Below, piece by piece: positions 44,019-53,344 of a stretch of 64,000 nucleotides of DNA. Position 1 is the stretch's first letter, and every line of letters starts with the position of its first letter. The stretch spans positions 310,001 to 374,000 of the forward strand of contig NZ_JACYGY010000001.1 of assembly GCF_015221875.1 (NCBI RefSeq), given 5' to 3'. Below the pieces are notes generated by a model. The model worked only from the letters and a program-made list of their open reading frames with translations, was not told where the DNA came from and made no database searches. Position numbers and translations under genes: made by a program. The DNA comes from Dyadobacter subterraneus (GTDB lineage Bacteria > Bacteroidota > Bacteroidia > Cytophagales > Spirosomataceae).

Positions 44019-45431
44019 ATGGGAATTGTAACAATAAATTTATTTCTTGATAAACGCACTTCAAAAGAAGGGGAAGGGATTGTAAAATGGCTCGTTTCCT
44101 ATGATGGGAAACAGAGACTTTTCACTACCGGAATTAAAGTTCAGGAGGAAGACTGGGCGTTCCTGAAAAAACATAAGGCAGGCATTCCCGGGCAGGTAAA
44201 AAATGATTCCAGGAGAAAATTATGGAACATGCTCTACGGCAGCTTTTACGAAGAAGATTATACAGGTAAGGAAGTCGAAGGGTTTCTTGCCCGTGCCAAG
44301 TCTATCGTTAATTTACTCGGGGACGATTTTAGCTTCGAACTCTTTGCTTACGAGGTGAGTATGTTTGGCCAAGAAACTAAACCGGTGGCAGATCATAAGG
44401 ATAAAAACAATGTGATTGCGGCGCTCAAACTGAAAGCGGAACAGATGACAGGGCAGGGGCGAATTGGCAATGCCACAAGTTATCTTTCAGCTGCAGCCTC
44501 CCTTCTTCGTTTTTTGGAATCGTTTACCAGCAAGCAACGACACGAATACCTGAACTTTATTGCACCGAAGGGGAGTTCTGTGGCTGCGGAAAATTTGGTC
44601 GTCAAGTTTGAACATCTGACGTCAGAATTACTGACGATGTATGAAAAATGGATGCTTAAAAATGGTAAGGCTCCCAAAGGTAAGAAAGGTAAGTCGTCAC
44701 CCGCTTCTTTGACAACCGTAGGAATTTACGGAAGGCATATTCGGTCAGTTTATAACGATGCCATTGAAAATGGAATTGTGAAGCGTGATCTGTATCCTTT
44801 TACAAAAAACAGATATACAATACCTGCCGGAACTAACACCAAGAAGGCGTTGAGCAAAGACGAAGTCTTAAAAATCATGGCTTATCAATGTATGCCTGGA
44901 ATGGAGCAGAGAAGCCGGGACCTATGGGTTTTTTCATATTTATGCAATGGGATGAACATCAATGATATCTGTCGGCTGAAATGGCAAGACATCGAATCGG
45001 ATAAATTAACGTTTGTTCGTCAAAAGACAGCAAGGAGCAGGAAAAGCAACCAGATCCGTATCAAAGTGACACTTTTTCCGGAGACAGTGGCTATTATCGA
45101 GCGATGGGCAGGCGATGATCGTAATGCCGGGAGTTATGTATTTCCATTTTTGAAAGATGAGATTACGCCGCTAAGAGAAAGGATAATTATTGCGCAAGTG
45201 ATTAAAATGACCAATCAATATATGAACGGAATTGCTAAAAAAGTGGAGATTGAAGGCAATGTAAATACTTACAGTGCCAGGCACTCCTTTGCTACAATTC
45301 TACTTCAGTCTGAGGCTCCTCTTGCTTTTATAAGCCAATCGCTGGGACATACATCGATAGCAACAACGGAAAACTATCTAGGTAGCTTTGACGATGAAAA
45401 AACAAAGAAATACCTGAGTGCGCTATTTTAA
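44019..45431 (+). CDS. Tyrosine recombinase/integrase of a genomic island
   Basis: A 470-aa Bacteroidota-type integrase: an N-terminal arm-binding domain (about 1-110), a SAM-like core-binding domain (about 120-270) and the catalytic domain (about 280-465). The C-terminal catalytic block is complete: YSARHSFATILL (Arg and His), LGHTSIATTENYL with the nucleophile Tyr. At the first Arg position the sequence reads CNGMNINDICRLKW, with Asn where Xer-type enzymes have Arg, a form I associate with this integrase group. It sits next to the truncated tRNA att site and is read away from it. Confidence 0.9.
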   Translation: MGIVTINLFLDKRTSKEGEGIVKWLVSYDGKQRLFTTGIKVQEEDWAFLKKHKAGIPGQVKNDSRRKLWNMLYGSFYEEDYTGKEVEGFLARAKSIVNLLGDDFSFELFAYEVSMFGQETKPVADHKDKNNVIAALKLKAEQMTGQGRIGNATSYLSAAASLLRFLESFTSKQRHEYLNFIAPKGSSVAAENLVVKFEHLTSELLTMYEKWMLKNGKAPKGKKGKSSPASLTTVGIYGRHIRSVYNDAIENGIVKRDLYPFTKNRYTIPAGTNTKKALSKDEVLKIMAYQCMPGMEQRSRDLWVFSYLCNGMNINDICRLKWQDIESDKLTFVRQKTARSRKSNQIRIKVTLFPETVAIIERWAGDDRNAGSYVFPFLKDEITPLRERIIIAQVIKMTNQYMNGIAKKVEIEGNVNTYSARHSFATILLQSEAPLAFISQSLGHTSIATTENYLGSFDDEKTKKYLSALF

Positions 45432-45498
45432 TGATAGTTTACTTTGAGTTACTTGTGTGATTTTATATATTAACAGATCTGATTTCAAATGTTAATGT

Positions 45499-46461
45499 AT
45501 GGAGCACTTCAAAGAATATTTGAGTTTTATACAAAATTTCAACTTTCGGGTCAATGAGATAAGAGATAAAAGGATATTTTCTAAAAAGGGATCCGTGTAT
45601 GGAAGGGGATATGACATTCGCCATCAAAATCCATATTTTTCTTTCCAGTTTTCCAGCCATCTCAGGATACTGAAAGATCTCGCAGTGGTGGACTTGATTG
45701 CATCAGATAATCAAAGGCGCGTGGAATTTTTAAAACAGGTCGATAAAGTTTTAGAGAGGTTTAATTTATTTTGGGAAAACTATCACAATAGCTACCCAAA
45801 AGTTTTAAAAACGTTTGACAATAACTTCCTTCTGGTTATAGATTTTGGTAAAATCTTCTATGCTAATATCCTGGAGCCTAATAAGGTCGACATAATCGTG
45901 ACCTGGGAGTTTGTTGAAGATCTTTGCGATTCCGTTCGGGAAAGAGAGGAAAGTCTAGCCGTCTTTGTTAGTGAAATTCTGCTATTAGATTCGCCAAGTA
46001 ATAAAGCGGAAGGAAATCCAGAGGGGGTCAGTGAACATCCTCCCACCAAAATTAAAAGATATCCTGTTTTTGTTGAAGGGACTGCCGACCAGCTTTTTAT
46101 AATTTTAAAGAAATATTTTCCAACTGACCAACAGAAAAAATTGAATTCGCTCCTAAAGGATAACGTATTACCTAAAAACAAGCTCCTGTTTAATAGCAAT
46201 GGAAATCAACTCGCAGATGCCTTCAAACAGCTCATTGAAGCAAACCTCATTGTTTCTTTCAGCAAAGCTGAGCTTGAAGGTTGGATAGTTGATAATTTCC
46301 AGTACGTATCAAATTCACTTGTTAAGCCATTCACAGTTGGTTATCTCAATAGTATTGTTTCGTCCGATGTCAAGGTTTGTAAGTCACCCATTTTAAAGAT
46401 TTTGAAAGACAGCTCAGAACTGGTTCCTATGACGTGGAGTAAGAAAGGTAAGAATCCATAG
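45499..46461 (+). CDS. Island protein of unknown function
   Basis: A 320-aa soluble protein 67 bp after the integrase on the same strand. No motif I can name. The N-terminal half is polar and helical; residues about 190-300 have a repeated hydrophobic spacing (ADQLFIILKKYFPTDQQ, ADAFKQLIEANLIVSFSKAELEGWIVDNFQYV) that recalls the C-terminal layout of RteC-like and related proteins of Bacteroidota mobile elements, but the likeness is weak. An accessory role in the island's excision or regulation is a guess. Confidence 0.55.
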   Translation: MEHFKEYLSFIQNFNFRVNEIRDKRIFSKKGSVYGRGYDIRHQNPYFSFQFSSHLRILKDLAVVDLIASDNQRRVEFLKQVDKVLERFNLFWENYHNSYPKVLKTFDNNFLLVIDFGKIFYANILEPNKVDIIVTWEFVEDLCDSVREREESLAVFVSEILLLDSPSNKAEGNPEGVSEHPPTKIKRYPVFVEGTADQLFIILKKYFPTDQQKKLNSLLKDNVLPKNKLLFNSNGNQLADAFKQLIEANLIVSFSKAELEGWIVDNFQYVSNSLVKPFTVGYLNSIVSSDVKVCKSPILKILKDSSELVPMTWSKKGKNP

Positions 46462-46514
46462 ATTGTTTTACCATGTGGCTAACAATATTTACGAGCGGCC
46501 GAATCAGATTTGAC

Positions 46515-47540
46515 TTATAGTACTTTCTGAAGGTGTTTAACAGAAATGTCAATATATCGTGAATTTGAAAACATACTTCGCTTCCTATCACTCCATTCTT
46601 CAAGTCTTTGAGAAACCGCCAGAGTGTCGAAAGTTTGTTGCTTTATAGTTATATAGTCAATCGAAGAAAGAAGTTCAAGCGCAAAGTCTGAATAGAACCC
46701 ATTTAAAAATTCAACTGTCCTATTTGCTATTTCTAAAAGTTCGTTATTGCTATTGATGTGTTTCTTAACAGTCTCATAACCATCTCCGATCAAGGTAAGT
46801 GGCTCAAATGGCTTCTTATTCATATCGCTATATCCCATTATATAGCTTCCATTTAAAGCGTTCAAAACAAACCTTACTTTACCGGAATAGGGCCCATAAA
46901 AATTTGGTTCATACTCTAATTTGAAATACTTTTTCGCTCCAAATTTCTGTAAGAAGTAGCATACTTTTTCACTTGAAAACTCTGAAACATATTCGCCATT
47001 TTTAACCAAATCATATAGAACAAAAAGAAGTAATGCCCGTGCGTCTGTCAGTCTTACCCTTTCCTTTTTTAGATGTTCTTTGATCTGATCTGTTGGTTCG
47101 AAAACAAATATATCAACGTCCAGGTTTTCAAGCCTGCTTTCAATTAGTGTTTTCACCTTTTCCCACTTCAATCCTCCATTTCCGGCGCCAAGTGGTGGAA
47201 TTGCAATGCTTTTTATATTATTCTTTTCAATTACATTGACCAGATCAATCAAGCCATCCTCAATATATTTGTATTCTGATGGCTTTCTCCAGTCAGTTTT
47301 AGTGGGGAAATTGATTATTAGTTTTTCTCCAGAATCTGCATTAAAGTCTTTTGTGACAAACATTTTTCCTACCGATACTGCATTATTTTTACTAGCAATT
47401 TCATAGGCTTTGAAATTATTAGGATAAGCCTTTTTAAACTGCAAGGCTATGCCTTTTCCCATAACACCTACTGTGTTGACGGTATTTATAAGGGCATAGG
47501 CCGTGCTATCTAGGATATTTCCGGTTATATATTTTATCAT
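46515..47540 (-). CDS. darG: DarG: macrodomain DNA ADP-ribosyl glycohydrolase antitoxin
   Basis: 341 aa. The N-terminal macrodomain (about 1-155) has MIKYITGNILDS, the ADP-ribose loop NTVNTVGVMGKGIALQF and IPPLGAGNGGLKW. The C-terminal domain (about 160-341) is the DarG-type extension that binds and blocks the toxin (NFYGPYSGKVRFVLNALNGSY). It lies 8 bp downstream of darT, the standard order. It should remove ADP-ribose from thymidine in DNA and also neutralise DarT directly. Confidence 0.93.
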   Translation of the reverse strand: MIKYITGNILDSTAYALINTVNTVGVMGKGIALQFKKAYPNNFKAYEIASKNNAVSVGKMFVTKDFNADSGEKLIINFPTKTDWRKPSEYKYIEDGLIDLVNVIEKNNIKSIAIPPLGAGNGGLKWEKVKTLIESRLENLDVDIFVFEPTDQIKEHLKKERVRLTDARALLLFVLYDLVKNGEYVSEFSSEKVCYFLQKFGAKKYFKLEYEPNFYGPYSGKVRFVLNALNGSYIMGYSDMNKKPFEPLTLIGDGYETVKKHINSNNELLEIANRTVEFLNGFYSDFALELLSSIDYITIKQQTFDTLAVSQRLEEWSDRKRSMFSNSRYIDISVKHLQKVL

Positions 47541-47548
47541 GTCTAAAT

Positions 47549-48214
47549 TTAATAGTATTTATTAGGAATTACCTTTATTATCTCTTCCTGAATGCCGTAA
47601 GTTTGTAGTTTCTTCTTTGCTGTTTGGTTGTAACAACCAAATCGTACTATAAACTCTGATGGCAAATCATCAGAAACGAGAAATTCCGCTTGCTTTTTTC
47701 GTTTTACATTTAAATTCTCATTCCCGCCCCAATAAGATGAATTAACAGCTTCCCAATCAATAATTTTTGGAAGATCATGTATTTTACTTTTATCATAGAA
47801 AGTTGTATAACTATCAGTTCCGTGCCCATCAGAAAAGAAATAATTGACATCTGATTGAATTATTTTATCCAGCGAGCAGGCTATGTAGATAATATTTTCT
47901 GCTGGTGTTGCTTTTTCTACAAAATTTCCACCGTGTTGCATAACATATAACATTGGCATTCTAACTCCAAAATAGAAAGGGATATAATCTCCAAGGTTTA
48001 TCTTTTGTGAGTTCAAAGCAAAAAGATCGCCGTTATCAACGTCGATAATTTTTTTACTTCTGGTGTCTATTAAGCTTACGTCGCCAATGGTTATAAAATT
48101 GGGATTAGCACTTGCAGAATGTTTATGAGTTATACCATGTTGCAGAATATGGCGTATATTTTCAATGTGAACCATACGATATACCGTCACCTCGGATAAG
48201 TTCATGTTAAACAA
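47549..48214 (-). CDS. darT: DarT: ssDNA thymidine ADP-ribosyltransferase toxin
   Basis: A 221-aa DUF4433/DarT-family toxin that attaches ADP-ribose from NAD+ to thymidine in single-stranded DNA, blocking replication (known to stop phages). NAD-binding features are TVYRMVHIENIRHILQHGI near the N-terminus and Arg52 in LIDTRSKK. The motif YFFSDGHGTDS is at 125-135 and the catalytic Glu177 in KRKKQAEFLV is intact. Either Met1 or Met4 may start it. With all key residues present it should be active. It is part of an island, a usual location for DarTG. Confidence 0.93.
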   Translation of the reverse strand: MFNMNLSEVTVYRMVHIENIRHILQHGITHKHSASANPNFITIGDVSLIDTRSKKIIDVDNGDLFALNSQKINLGDYIPFYFGVRMPMLYVMQHGGNFVEKATPAENIIYIACSLDKIIQSDVNYFFSDGHGTDSYTTFYDKSKIHDLPKIIDWEAVNSSYWGGNENLNVKRKKQAEFLVSDDLPSEFIVRFGCYNQTAKKKLQTYGIQEEIIKVIPNKYY

Positions 48215-48694
48215 TTTATTTATGCAATAAAAATGCTCCTATCTAATCTCATTACTTTGATTAGAAAAGATATGAAAAATACAATTTTAAAATAGGAATA
48301 AGTAAAAATACCTAAATAATTTGAAATGTTAGGTATTCTATTGTTCAATTGCTTTGGTTCCCAATGCCCTGAGGTTTGAACCTAGAAGCTTTCAATTTAC
48401 CAGAAACTACATTCTAAGTTTCCACAATTGATCTTTCAGGAAAAAAATGATCACAGTGGTTCCAAAAACCCATGTTTATAAGAAGAGCCGAATTTGATTA
48501 TTGATACAACTTTTTGGGATTGCAGGAAAAGAAAAAAGAGGCTAACAATTTTGAAATATCTCAGTTGCAAAATACCTCCGTTTTCTGGTACTGGTAAACC
48601 GACGTGGCTGTTGCAGAAGTGGTCCGATCAACTAGGGAATTTTGGATCAACAATCAAGTATTTGCATTGACTGGCAAAAAGAGAGAAGAACTTG
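48215..48694. other. Intergenic region between darT and the IS1182-type gene
   Basis: About 480 bp with no supported gene. The plus-strand frame at 48598-48726 reads ...STREFWINNQVFALTG... and KKREELAKKVARRAYS before a stop, which looks coding-like and could be the 3' end of a gene cut by the transposon, but no start or family is recognisable. The darT promoter must lie near 48220-48290. Confidence 0.4.
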
Positions 48695-50194
48695 CTAAAA
48701 AAGTCGCAAGACGAGCGTATAGTTGATTTTAGAGGAACAATTAGCTTCCATGGTAGCATTTATAACGACTTTTCTTTCTGTTGTTTTGAGATATTTTTTG
48801 ATATTAAACGCTATGGCAGCCATCAGCATGTTTTTGTGTGCGCCCTCGTTACCTAGTACATTTATCTTATTGAGTCCATAATATTGAACCAGACTACCAA
48901 AGACTGGCTCTACTGTGCTCTGACGCACCCGTTTCATTCGTTTTCCCCGCCTGCTGTGTTGCCTGATATAAGCCCTTTGATGCTCTGGATCAAATGCTGT
49001 CCTTACGATCCTTTTACAGCCTGTATTTGGCGCGCACTTGACCTTAAGTATGCAGCTCATACAATCCTTTCTCGATGCCCAGTAAGCTTTCATGGGTTTA
49101 CCATCGGCATTATATTCCAATGCCTTAAAGGGAAGTAGCTTGCCCATTGGACACGAAAACTGATCAATTTCATTGTCATAAAGAAAACCTTCAACTTCTG
49201 GCTTATACATACCGAATACCGGTATCCAGGCTGTAATATTCTGTTTTTCAAGGAACTGATAATTATAGCCATTGGAATAGACCGCATCTGCAAGTAGATC
49301 AGTCATTATGAGCTCGTTTTTAGCTAGCCTGTCTTGTATTGAGCTTGCTAGGCCGGGCAAATACTGACTGTCACGACCATCTTCAAAATCTGCCTGTATA
49401 TGACTGATTACAACTTCTGCTGTGTCTACTGACATGCTGCAGTGATAATTAAGTTTTCTTGCCTTACCAGGCTTCACTGAAATACGCGCGTCCGGATCAT
49501 GCGGATTGTAATGCGTTTTGTTACTAACTAACTGCGCTTTCTCATGTGATGCACCAACCGAAGCCACGGTATTGTCACGTAATTTATCCTGGTGTTTTTT
49601 TACCCTACTCAGTTGATACTGTGGAGCTGTGATTAATCCTGTGGGAGGAGTGAGGGCTGGTGGCTGGTTTTCAGTATCTACAATTTCAAAGTGGCGTTCA
49701 ATAGATTGAAAAGGCTTTTTCAGCTCAATACTTTCCATTGATGCGTTTGCTTTCACGGGTGCGGAATCTACGGCTTGGGTGTGACCTGATACCATGCCTT
49801 TTTTGACACACATTGTAAATACTTTATTAAAAAGCATTTCAAAGACTTCAGCAGGATATAATTGTCTGGTGCGGCTGATGGTCGAGTGCCATGGCAGTTG
49901 CTCATCAATATCATATCCCAAAAAATAGAGAATATCCATTCGCATGGAGCAATGCTCAACAAGTTTCCTGTCCGAGGTAATATTTTCTAAATAACCTGTA
50001 AGCATTAGCTTAAAGAAGACAACTGGGTCGATGTACGGGTTACCAGTGCTGCCATACAATTTACGGGTATCCTTGTAAAGGAACTGTAGTTCGATGGTTT
50101 CCATGAGCATCCGGTAAAAATTATTCTTGGGAACGCGGTCTGAAAGTTGGAAGCTGACGAACAACTTTTCTGAGTAATTTTTCTTTCCTTGCAT
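48695..50194 (-). CDS. IS1182-family transposase
   Basis: A 499-aa transposase of the IS1182 group (IS5-superfamily DDE). The N-terminal domain has the family pattern YGSTGNPYIDPVVFFKLMLTGYLENITSDRKLVEH. The DDE core carries DSAPVKANAS, MTDLLADAVYSNGYNYQFLEK and, near the C-terminus, RQSTVEPVFGSLVQYYGLNKINVLG with the catalytic Glu. The frame is intact, but the last residues (SSKINYTLVLRLF) look like read-through into flanking DNA, so the left end of the element may be lost. A likely right inverted repeat is at about 50204-50220. Confidence 0.88.
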   Translation of the reverse strand: MQGKKNYSEKLFVSFQLSDRVPKNNFYRMLMETIELQFLYKDTRKLYGSTGNPYIDPVVFFKLMLTGYLENITSDRKLVEHCSMRMDILYFLGYDIDEQLPWHSTISRTRQLYPAEVFEMLFNKVFTMCVKKGMVSGHTQAVDSAPVKANASMESIELKKPFQSIERHFEIVDTENQPPALTPPTGLITAPQYQLSRVKKHQDKLRDNTVASVGASHEKAQLVSNKTHYNPHDPDARISVKPGKARKLNYHCSMSVDTAEVVISHIQADFEDGRDSQYLPGLASSIQDRLAKNELIMTDLLADAVYSNGYNYQFLEKQNITAWIPVFGMYKPEVEGFLYDNEIDQFSCPMGKLLPFKALEYNADGKPMKAYWASRKDCMSCILKVKCAPNTGCKRIVRTAFDPEHQRAYIRQHSRRGKRMKRVRQSTVEPVFGSLVQYYGLNKINVLGNEGAHKNMLMAAIAFNIKKYLKTTERKVVINATMEANCSSKINYTLVLRLF

Positions 50195-50267
50195 TCCTGA
50201 AGTTACGAAATTTCGGTGACTCCTACATGTTCAATCTGTGATATTTAACCTCTTAATTTACCTTCAA

Positions 50268-50645
50268 ATGGAAAGCTACACACCCTATTCTGATATTTTT
50301 AAACGCTCGCCAGATTTTCGAGTAAAGTACCAGTTTCTTTCCCAAGACAATGGTTCGCCTCGGGAAGTATTCGAAGGTAGATGGTTCGATTTTCGCTATC
50401 CAAATAATGGTGATCTTAAGAACTCTCATTACATCATACGACCAGAATTTGAAGATAACGGCGGTTTTACAATTCTTGATAAGTGGTTACTTATTGAACC
50501 TTCGGGTACCGCCGAAATGTGGATACTCAATGAAAAACTAACTAACTATCATCGCGAACACTTGAAATTGGGAACAGTTGGCTACATGACGATTGGTACT
50601 GACGACATTGCAATATGTGAAGTAATTGAATTAATAAGTTTATAA
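50268..50645 (+). CDS. Hypothetical protein
   Basis: 125 aa from MESYTPYSDIFKRSPDFRVK; an earlier Met at 50238 overlaps the IS end region. A soluble, acidic, aromatic-rich protein (EGRWFDFRYPNNGDLKNSHY, IIRPEFEDNGGFTILDKWLL) with no family I recognise. It has a convincing amino-acid composition and lies between two mobile or surface genes as a lone cargo gene. Confidence 0.55.
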   Translation: MESYTPYSDIFKRSPDFRVKYQFLSQDNGSPREVFEGRWFDFRYPNNGDLKNSHYIIRPEFEDNGGFTILDKWLLIEPSGTAEMWILNEKLTNYHREHLKLGTVGYMTIGTDDIAICEVIELISL

Positions 50646-50985
50646 GAAAAGTAATCCTTCTGATCGAATGCCAAAAATCAGGAGGGTTTTCAATCACAAT
50701 AGTTGTGCAACAGCCACCACCGTTTGATGGACTTCCCTGACAATTGATGGCCTTGTAATGACTGGCGGTTTGCTCAAAGCCGGGTACAGTTTATCTTTTA
50801 CTATTGCCGACGTAGCTCATCTTCTGATACATGGCGCAGATATAATAATCTGCAGCCGCGTTATAAAAAGCTTGTCTGCACTGAATGGATTTGAAAACAA
50901 ATCTCTAAATGTAAAAAAAGAGACTGCCCTTTTTGAGACAATCTCCTTATTATAGAGCATTGAATAATAATTAACTATTTACAGG
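50646..50985. other. Intergenic region before the small T9SS protein
   Basis: About 340 bp with no supported gene. A 65-aa open frame (50758-50955) has no family and overlaps a terminator, so I did not call it. Confidence 0.4.
50913..50945 (-). terminator. Minus-strand terminator after the T9SS protein gene
   Basis: Read on the minus strand, GAGATTG pairs with CAGTCTC (one mismatch), and a seven-T run follows. It lies about 40 bp after the stop codon of the gene at 50986. Confidence 0.7.
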
Positions 50986-52212
50986 TTATTGTTTAATAAC
51001 CTTTTTAAATTCAATTAAGGAACCTGAGGTAATATGGACTATATATAGACCACTAGGTACCGTATTTAGATCAGTTATTTCTACCGAATTATTGTTGTTT
51101 ATATTGTATACATTATCTAAGTGTATATTGCCATTCATCCCTATAATCCTGACAACTGCGGTTGATGAATTTGTCCCAGGAAGCGATATGGTTAATTCAT
51201 TGCCAAAGATTGTCGGAAAAACATTGAACGAACCGGAGTCGTCCGATTTAGACTGCACCGAAATAATACGGCTATAACTAAAAGTTCCGTCATTGTCAAT
51301 CATTTTAAGGCGGAAATAAGCGTTATCAAACGATGAATTTATATATCTGAAACTATAACTGGTTGTTGAGCTACTATTTCCTTTTGCTAAAACATCTCCC
51401 AGTTTTATAAAATTTTTACCATTCCTGCTGGTCTCTATTTCGAAATGACTCGCATTTGACTCAGACGAAGTGCTCCAACCAAGGTCAACATTGCCTTCAC
51501 CATAACTACCTGAAAACTTGGTTAAAGTGACAGGAAGAGGCGTATTTCCAACGCAGACCGCACTAAGCTGGGTAATGGAATTATCCATGCCGTTTTGATT
51601 TGATACCTGCTTAAACTGAATTGCCCGAATGTCTGTAAGATCGGCTTTTCCAATCAGTACCCCCAAGTTATAATTCAAATCCGTGATTTGAGTCCTTGGC
51701 CCGTTCAATGTAATAGTAGCCTCAGATTTAAATCCGGCTCCATCCCAAACACTTACGCTAAATGTAATAAACTTCCCGGCTCCTATATCGTCAATTGTGG
51801 CCAAAAATTGAATTGTTTTGTTAGTAAAATCTCCCAAGACCGGGCCAGTAATATTTACATCATCTGGGTCAGTATTTCCGTCGGCACCATCATAGGTAAT
51901 GGAGAAACTGGATATATTAGATGCTCCGGAAGAATAATCAAATTGACCAGTTCCATAATATCCGGCAGATGCGGTTGTTCCACCGCCAGCTGGTGATTGT
52001 TTCTGCATCCAAATATCAGCCGCACCAGAAATCGTACCTGTAAGGCCTGTACATTCGACCTGTTTAACAGTATTCAATGGATCTGCATTTGTAAAGTCCA
52101 AAGCGCAGCCAATTCCGGAAAAGTCGTCAATACTGATGTTTGGGCAGGCAGTTTGTGCGTTAGCGCCGGAAAATACAAATGAAATAACTAATAATGCGTA
52201 GATTTTTTTCAT
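50986..52212 (-). CDS. T9SS-secreted cell-surface protein
   Basis: 408 aa. Signal peptide MKKIYALLVISFVFSGANAQ, then a beta-rich domain (20-230) of unknown family, a linker starting NTPLPVTLTKFSGSYGEGNVDLGWSTSSESNASHFEIETSRNG (the fibronectin-like segment often found before Bacteroidota sorting signals), and a C-terminal type A sorting domain (about 335-408, FNVFPTIFGNELTISL...PSGLYIVHITSG). It should be exported by the type IX system and attached to the cell surface. Function unknown. Confidence 0.85.
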   Translation of the reverse strand: MKKIYALLVISFVFSGANAQTACPNISIDDFSGIGCALDFTNADPLNTVKQVECTGLTGTISGAADIWMQKQSPAGGGTTASAGYYGTGQFDYSSGASNISSFSITYDGADGNTDPDDVNITGPVLGDFTNKTIQFLATIDDIGAGKFITFSVSVWDGAGFKSEATITLNGPRTQITDLNYNLGVLIGKADLTDIRAIQFKQVSNQNGMDNSITQLSAVCVGNTPLPVTLTKFSGSYGEGNVDLGWSTSSESNASHFEIETSRNGKNFIKLGDVLAKGNSSSTTSYSFRYINSSFDNAYFRLKMIDNDGTFSYSRIISVQSKSDDSGSFNVFPTIFGNELTISLPGTNSSTAVVRIIGMNGNIHLDNVYNINNNNSVEITDLNTVPSGLYIVHITSGSLIEFKKVIKQ

Positions 52213-52929
52213 ATTATAAATAGATTGGTTTGTAAAAAAAAGGTAATTATGTATGATTATTGAAAGATCTATATGTTTGAAATTTGTAGAGCCCTTCTCA
52301 TTTCAACAACATTTTGTTTTACATCCTGGTTGAGACTTAGACTCCAAAAATTAGTCACTTGATATAACAGGTTTCTTTTCCCTAAGCTGTTTATTTTTAA
52401 TAAATATTTCCAAAGCAGCCCGTACAATGAAAGTTTATCAGTGTCTGCAATCGTTTTCGTGAACTTCTTAGGTGACAAAATAAAAGCGGGCAATTAGGTG
52501 TTGGCAAGCTTATGATTCGATGGGTTTTTATAAACTGACGCCACAAATGTCAGGCGTTTATCATCAAGTGGCAATCACTCAAAAGAGGGTATTTTTCTAA
52601 TTGAAATGATGAGAAATCTACTATTATTGTAGTATAAGGGGAAATAAAAATAGGATTATTCATGCTTGTACAGAAATCATCCCACCCGGTAAGACCGAAT
52701 GGGAGATTGATTACTCTGTAATAAGAATTCACGGCTTCTGGCTGCATTACTGCTTCGCACCTTCTACGAGATGTTCGGCCTAAAATCTGCTGTGCACAAT
52801 TGCTGCTGCGTTTTATTTTAATTGTCTTTTTTTGACTTTGATTGAACTCGCACTGTACAATTAATAAATGATTATGGGTTTAGGAATTTTAAATTTGCCA
52901 CCTGGGATATGCTTTATAATATAAATATG

Positions 52930-53005
52930 TCACTACAAAAGAGGAAAGTTTAAAAGTTAGAAAAAAGAGTTGTTTAGCTACTTTGGAGTGGATTTTAAGC
53001 TACGG
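52930..53005 (-). promoter_or_regulatory. Promoter-operator module, copy A
   Basis: Read on the minus strand: GTAGCTTAAAATCCAC then a second GTAGCT 22 bp after the first, then CTC ten bp on, a T-run, and TTTTGTAG as the -33 box 42 bp from the repeat. The spacings are shared with copies B, C and D. Confidence 0.7.
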
Positions 53006-53094
53006 ATAAACCTTTATGTACAAAGACTCTTTTATGAAGATACCTGTTTTCGAAAAACAATTCCCACATTAAAATGCTGTTACCAGGAGTGTCT

Positions 53095-53168
53095 TCATGC
53101 AAATTAGAATATTTTGAACCCTTTGGGAAAGAGCAATGTAGCTCTACAAATGTAAATTTAAGCTATAA
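53095..53168 (-). promoter_or_regulatory. Promoter-operator module, copy B
   Basis: ATAGCTTAAATTTACA and TAGAGCTACATTG on the minus strand (GCT triplets 21 bp apart), followed by CTCTTT and by ATTTGCAT as the -33 box exactly 42 bp from the repeat. It lies 164 bp upstream of copy A. Confidence 0.7.
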
Positions 53169-53254
53169 ATCGCTTTGCGGTGAAAGTATTAGCTCTTCTG
53201 TCTTCTAAATTACAGGCCGGTATTCTGGTATGGATATTTTTGGGCTTTTCCCTT

Positions 53255-53296
53255 CCCAAAAAATAAATCACCCACCCGGCAGTGCCAGGTGGGTGA
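53255..53296 (-). terminator. Terminator of the large adhesin gene
   Basis: TCACCCACCTGGCA / TGCCGGGTGGGTGA on the minus strand, a 14-bp stem with a 1-nt loop and one mismatch, then TTTATTTTTT. A near copy lies at 59728-59752. Confidence 0.88.
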
Positions 53297-53344
53297 CTAA
53301 ATATCAACGTTCTGTAATTTATCTAAAATTCATGACTTGGCGAA

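Larger units (their letters stand above)
52213..53344. other. 1.1-kb gene-poor region with two tandem promoter modules
   Basis: No gene of recognisable family. Two copies of the GCT direct-repeat promoter module (52930-53005 and 53095-53168) fire towards lower coordinates. The first ATG after the nearer one is at 52747 and opens a 65-aa frame (MQPEAVNSYYRVINLPF...), which is possible but unsupported. A second 74-aa frame follows at 52493-52269. The region may hold a decayed regulator gene, an untranslated RNA or a long leader. Confidence 0.45.

Noticed and set aside
44019..45431. Integrase as inactive because Asn replaces the first catalytic Arg
   Set aside because: The NGMN form is common, as far as I recall, in Bacteroidota integrases, and the C-terminal catalytic block is complete, so inactivity cannot be claimed.
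50758..50955. 65-aa plus-strand frame
   Set aside because: No recognisable motif and its 3' part contains the minus-strand terminator at 50913-50945.
52269..52493. 74-aa minus-strand frame below promoter modules A and B
   Set aside because: No similarity by eye to the LuxR paralogues or any family; kept only as a possibility within the gene-poor region.
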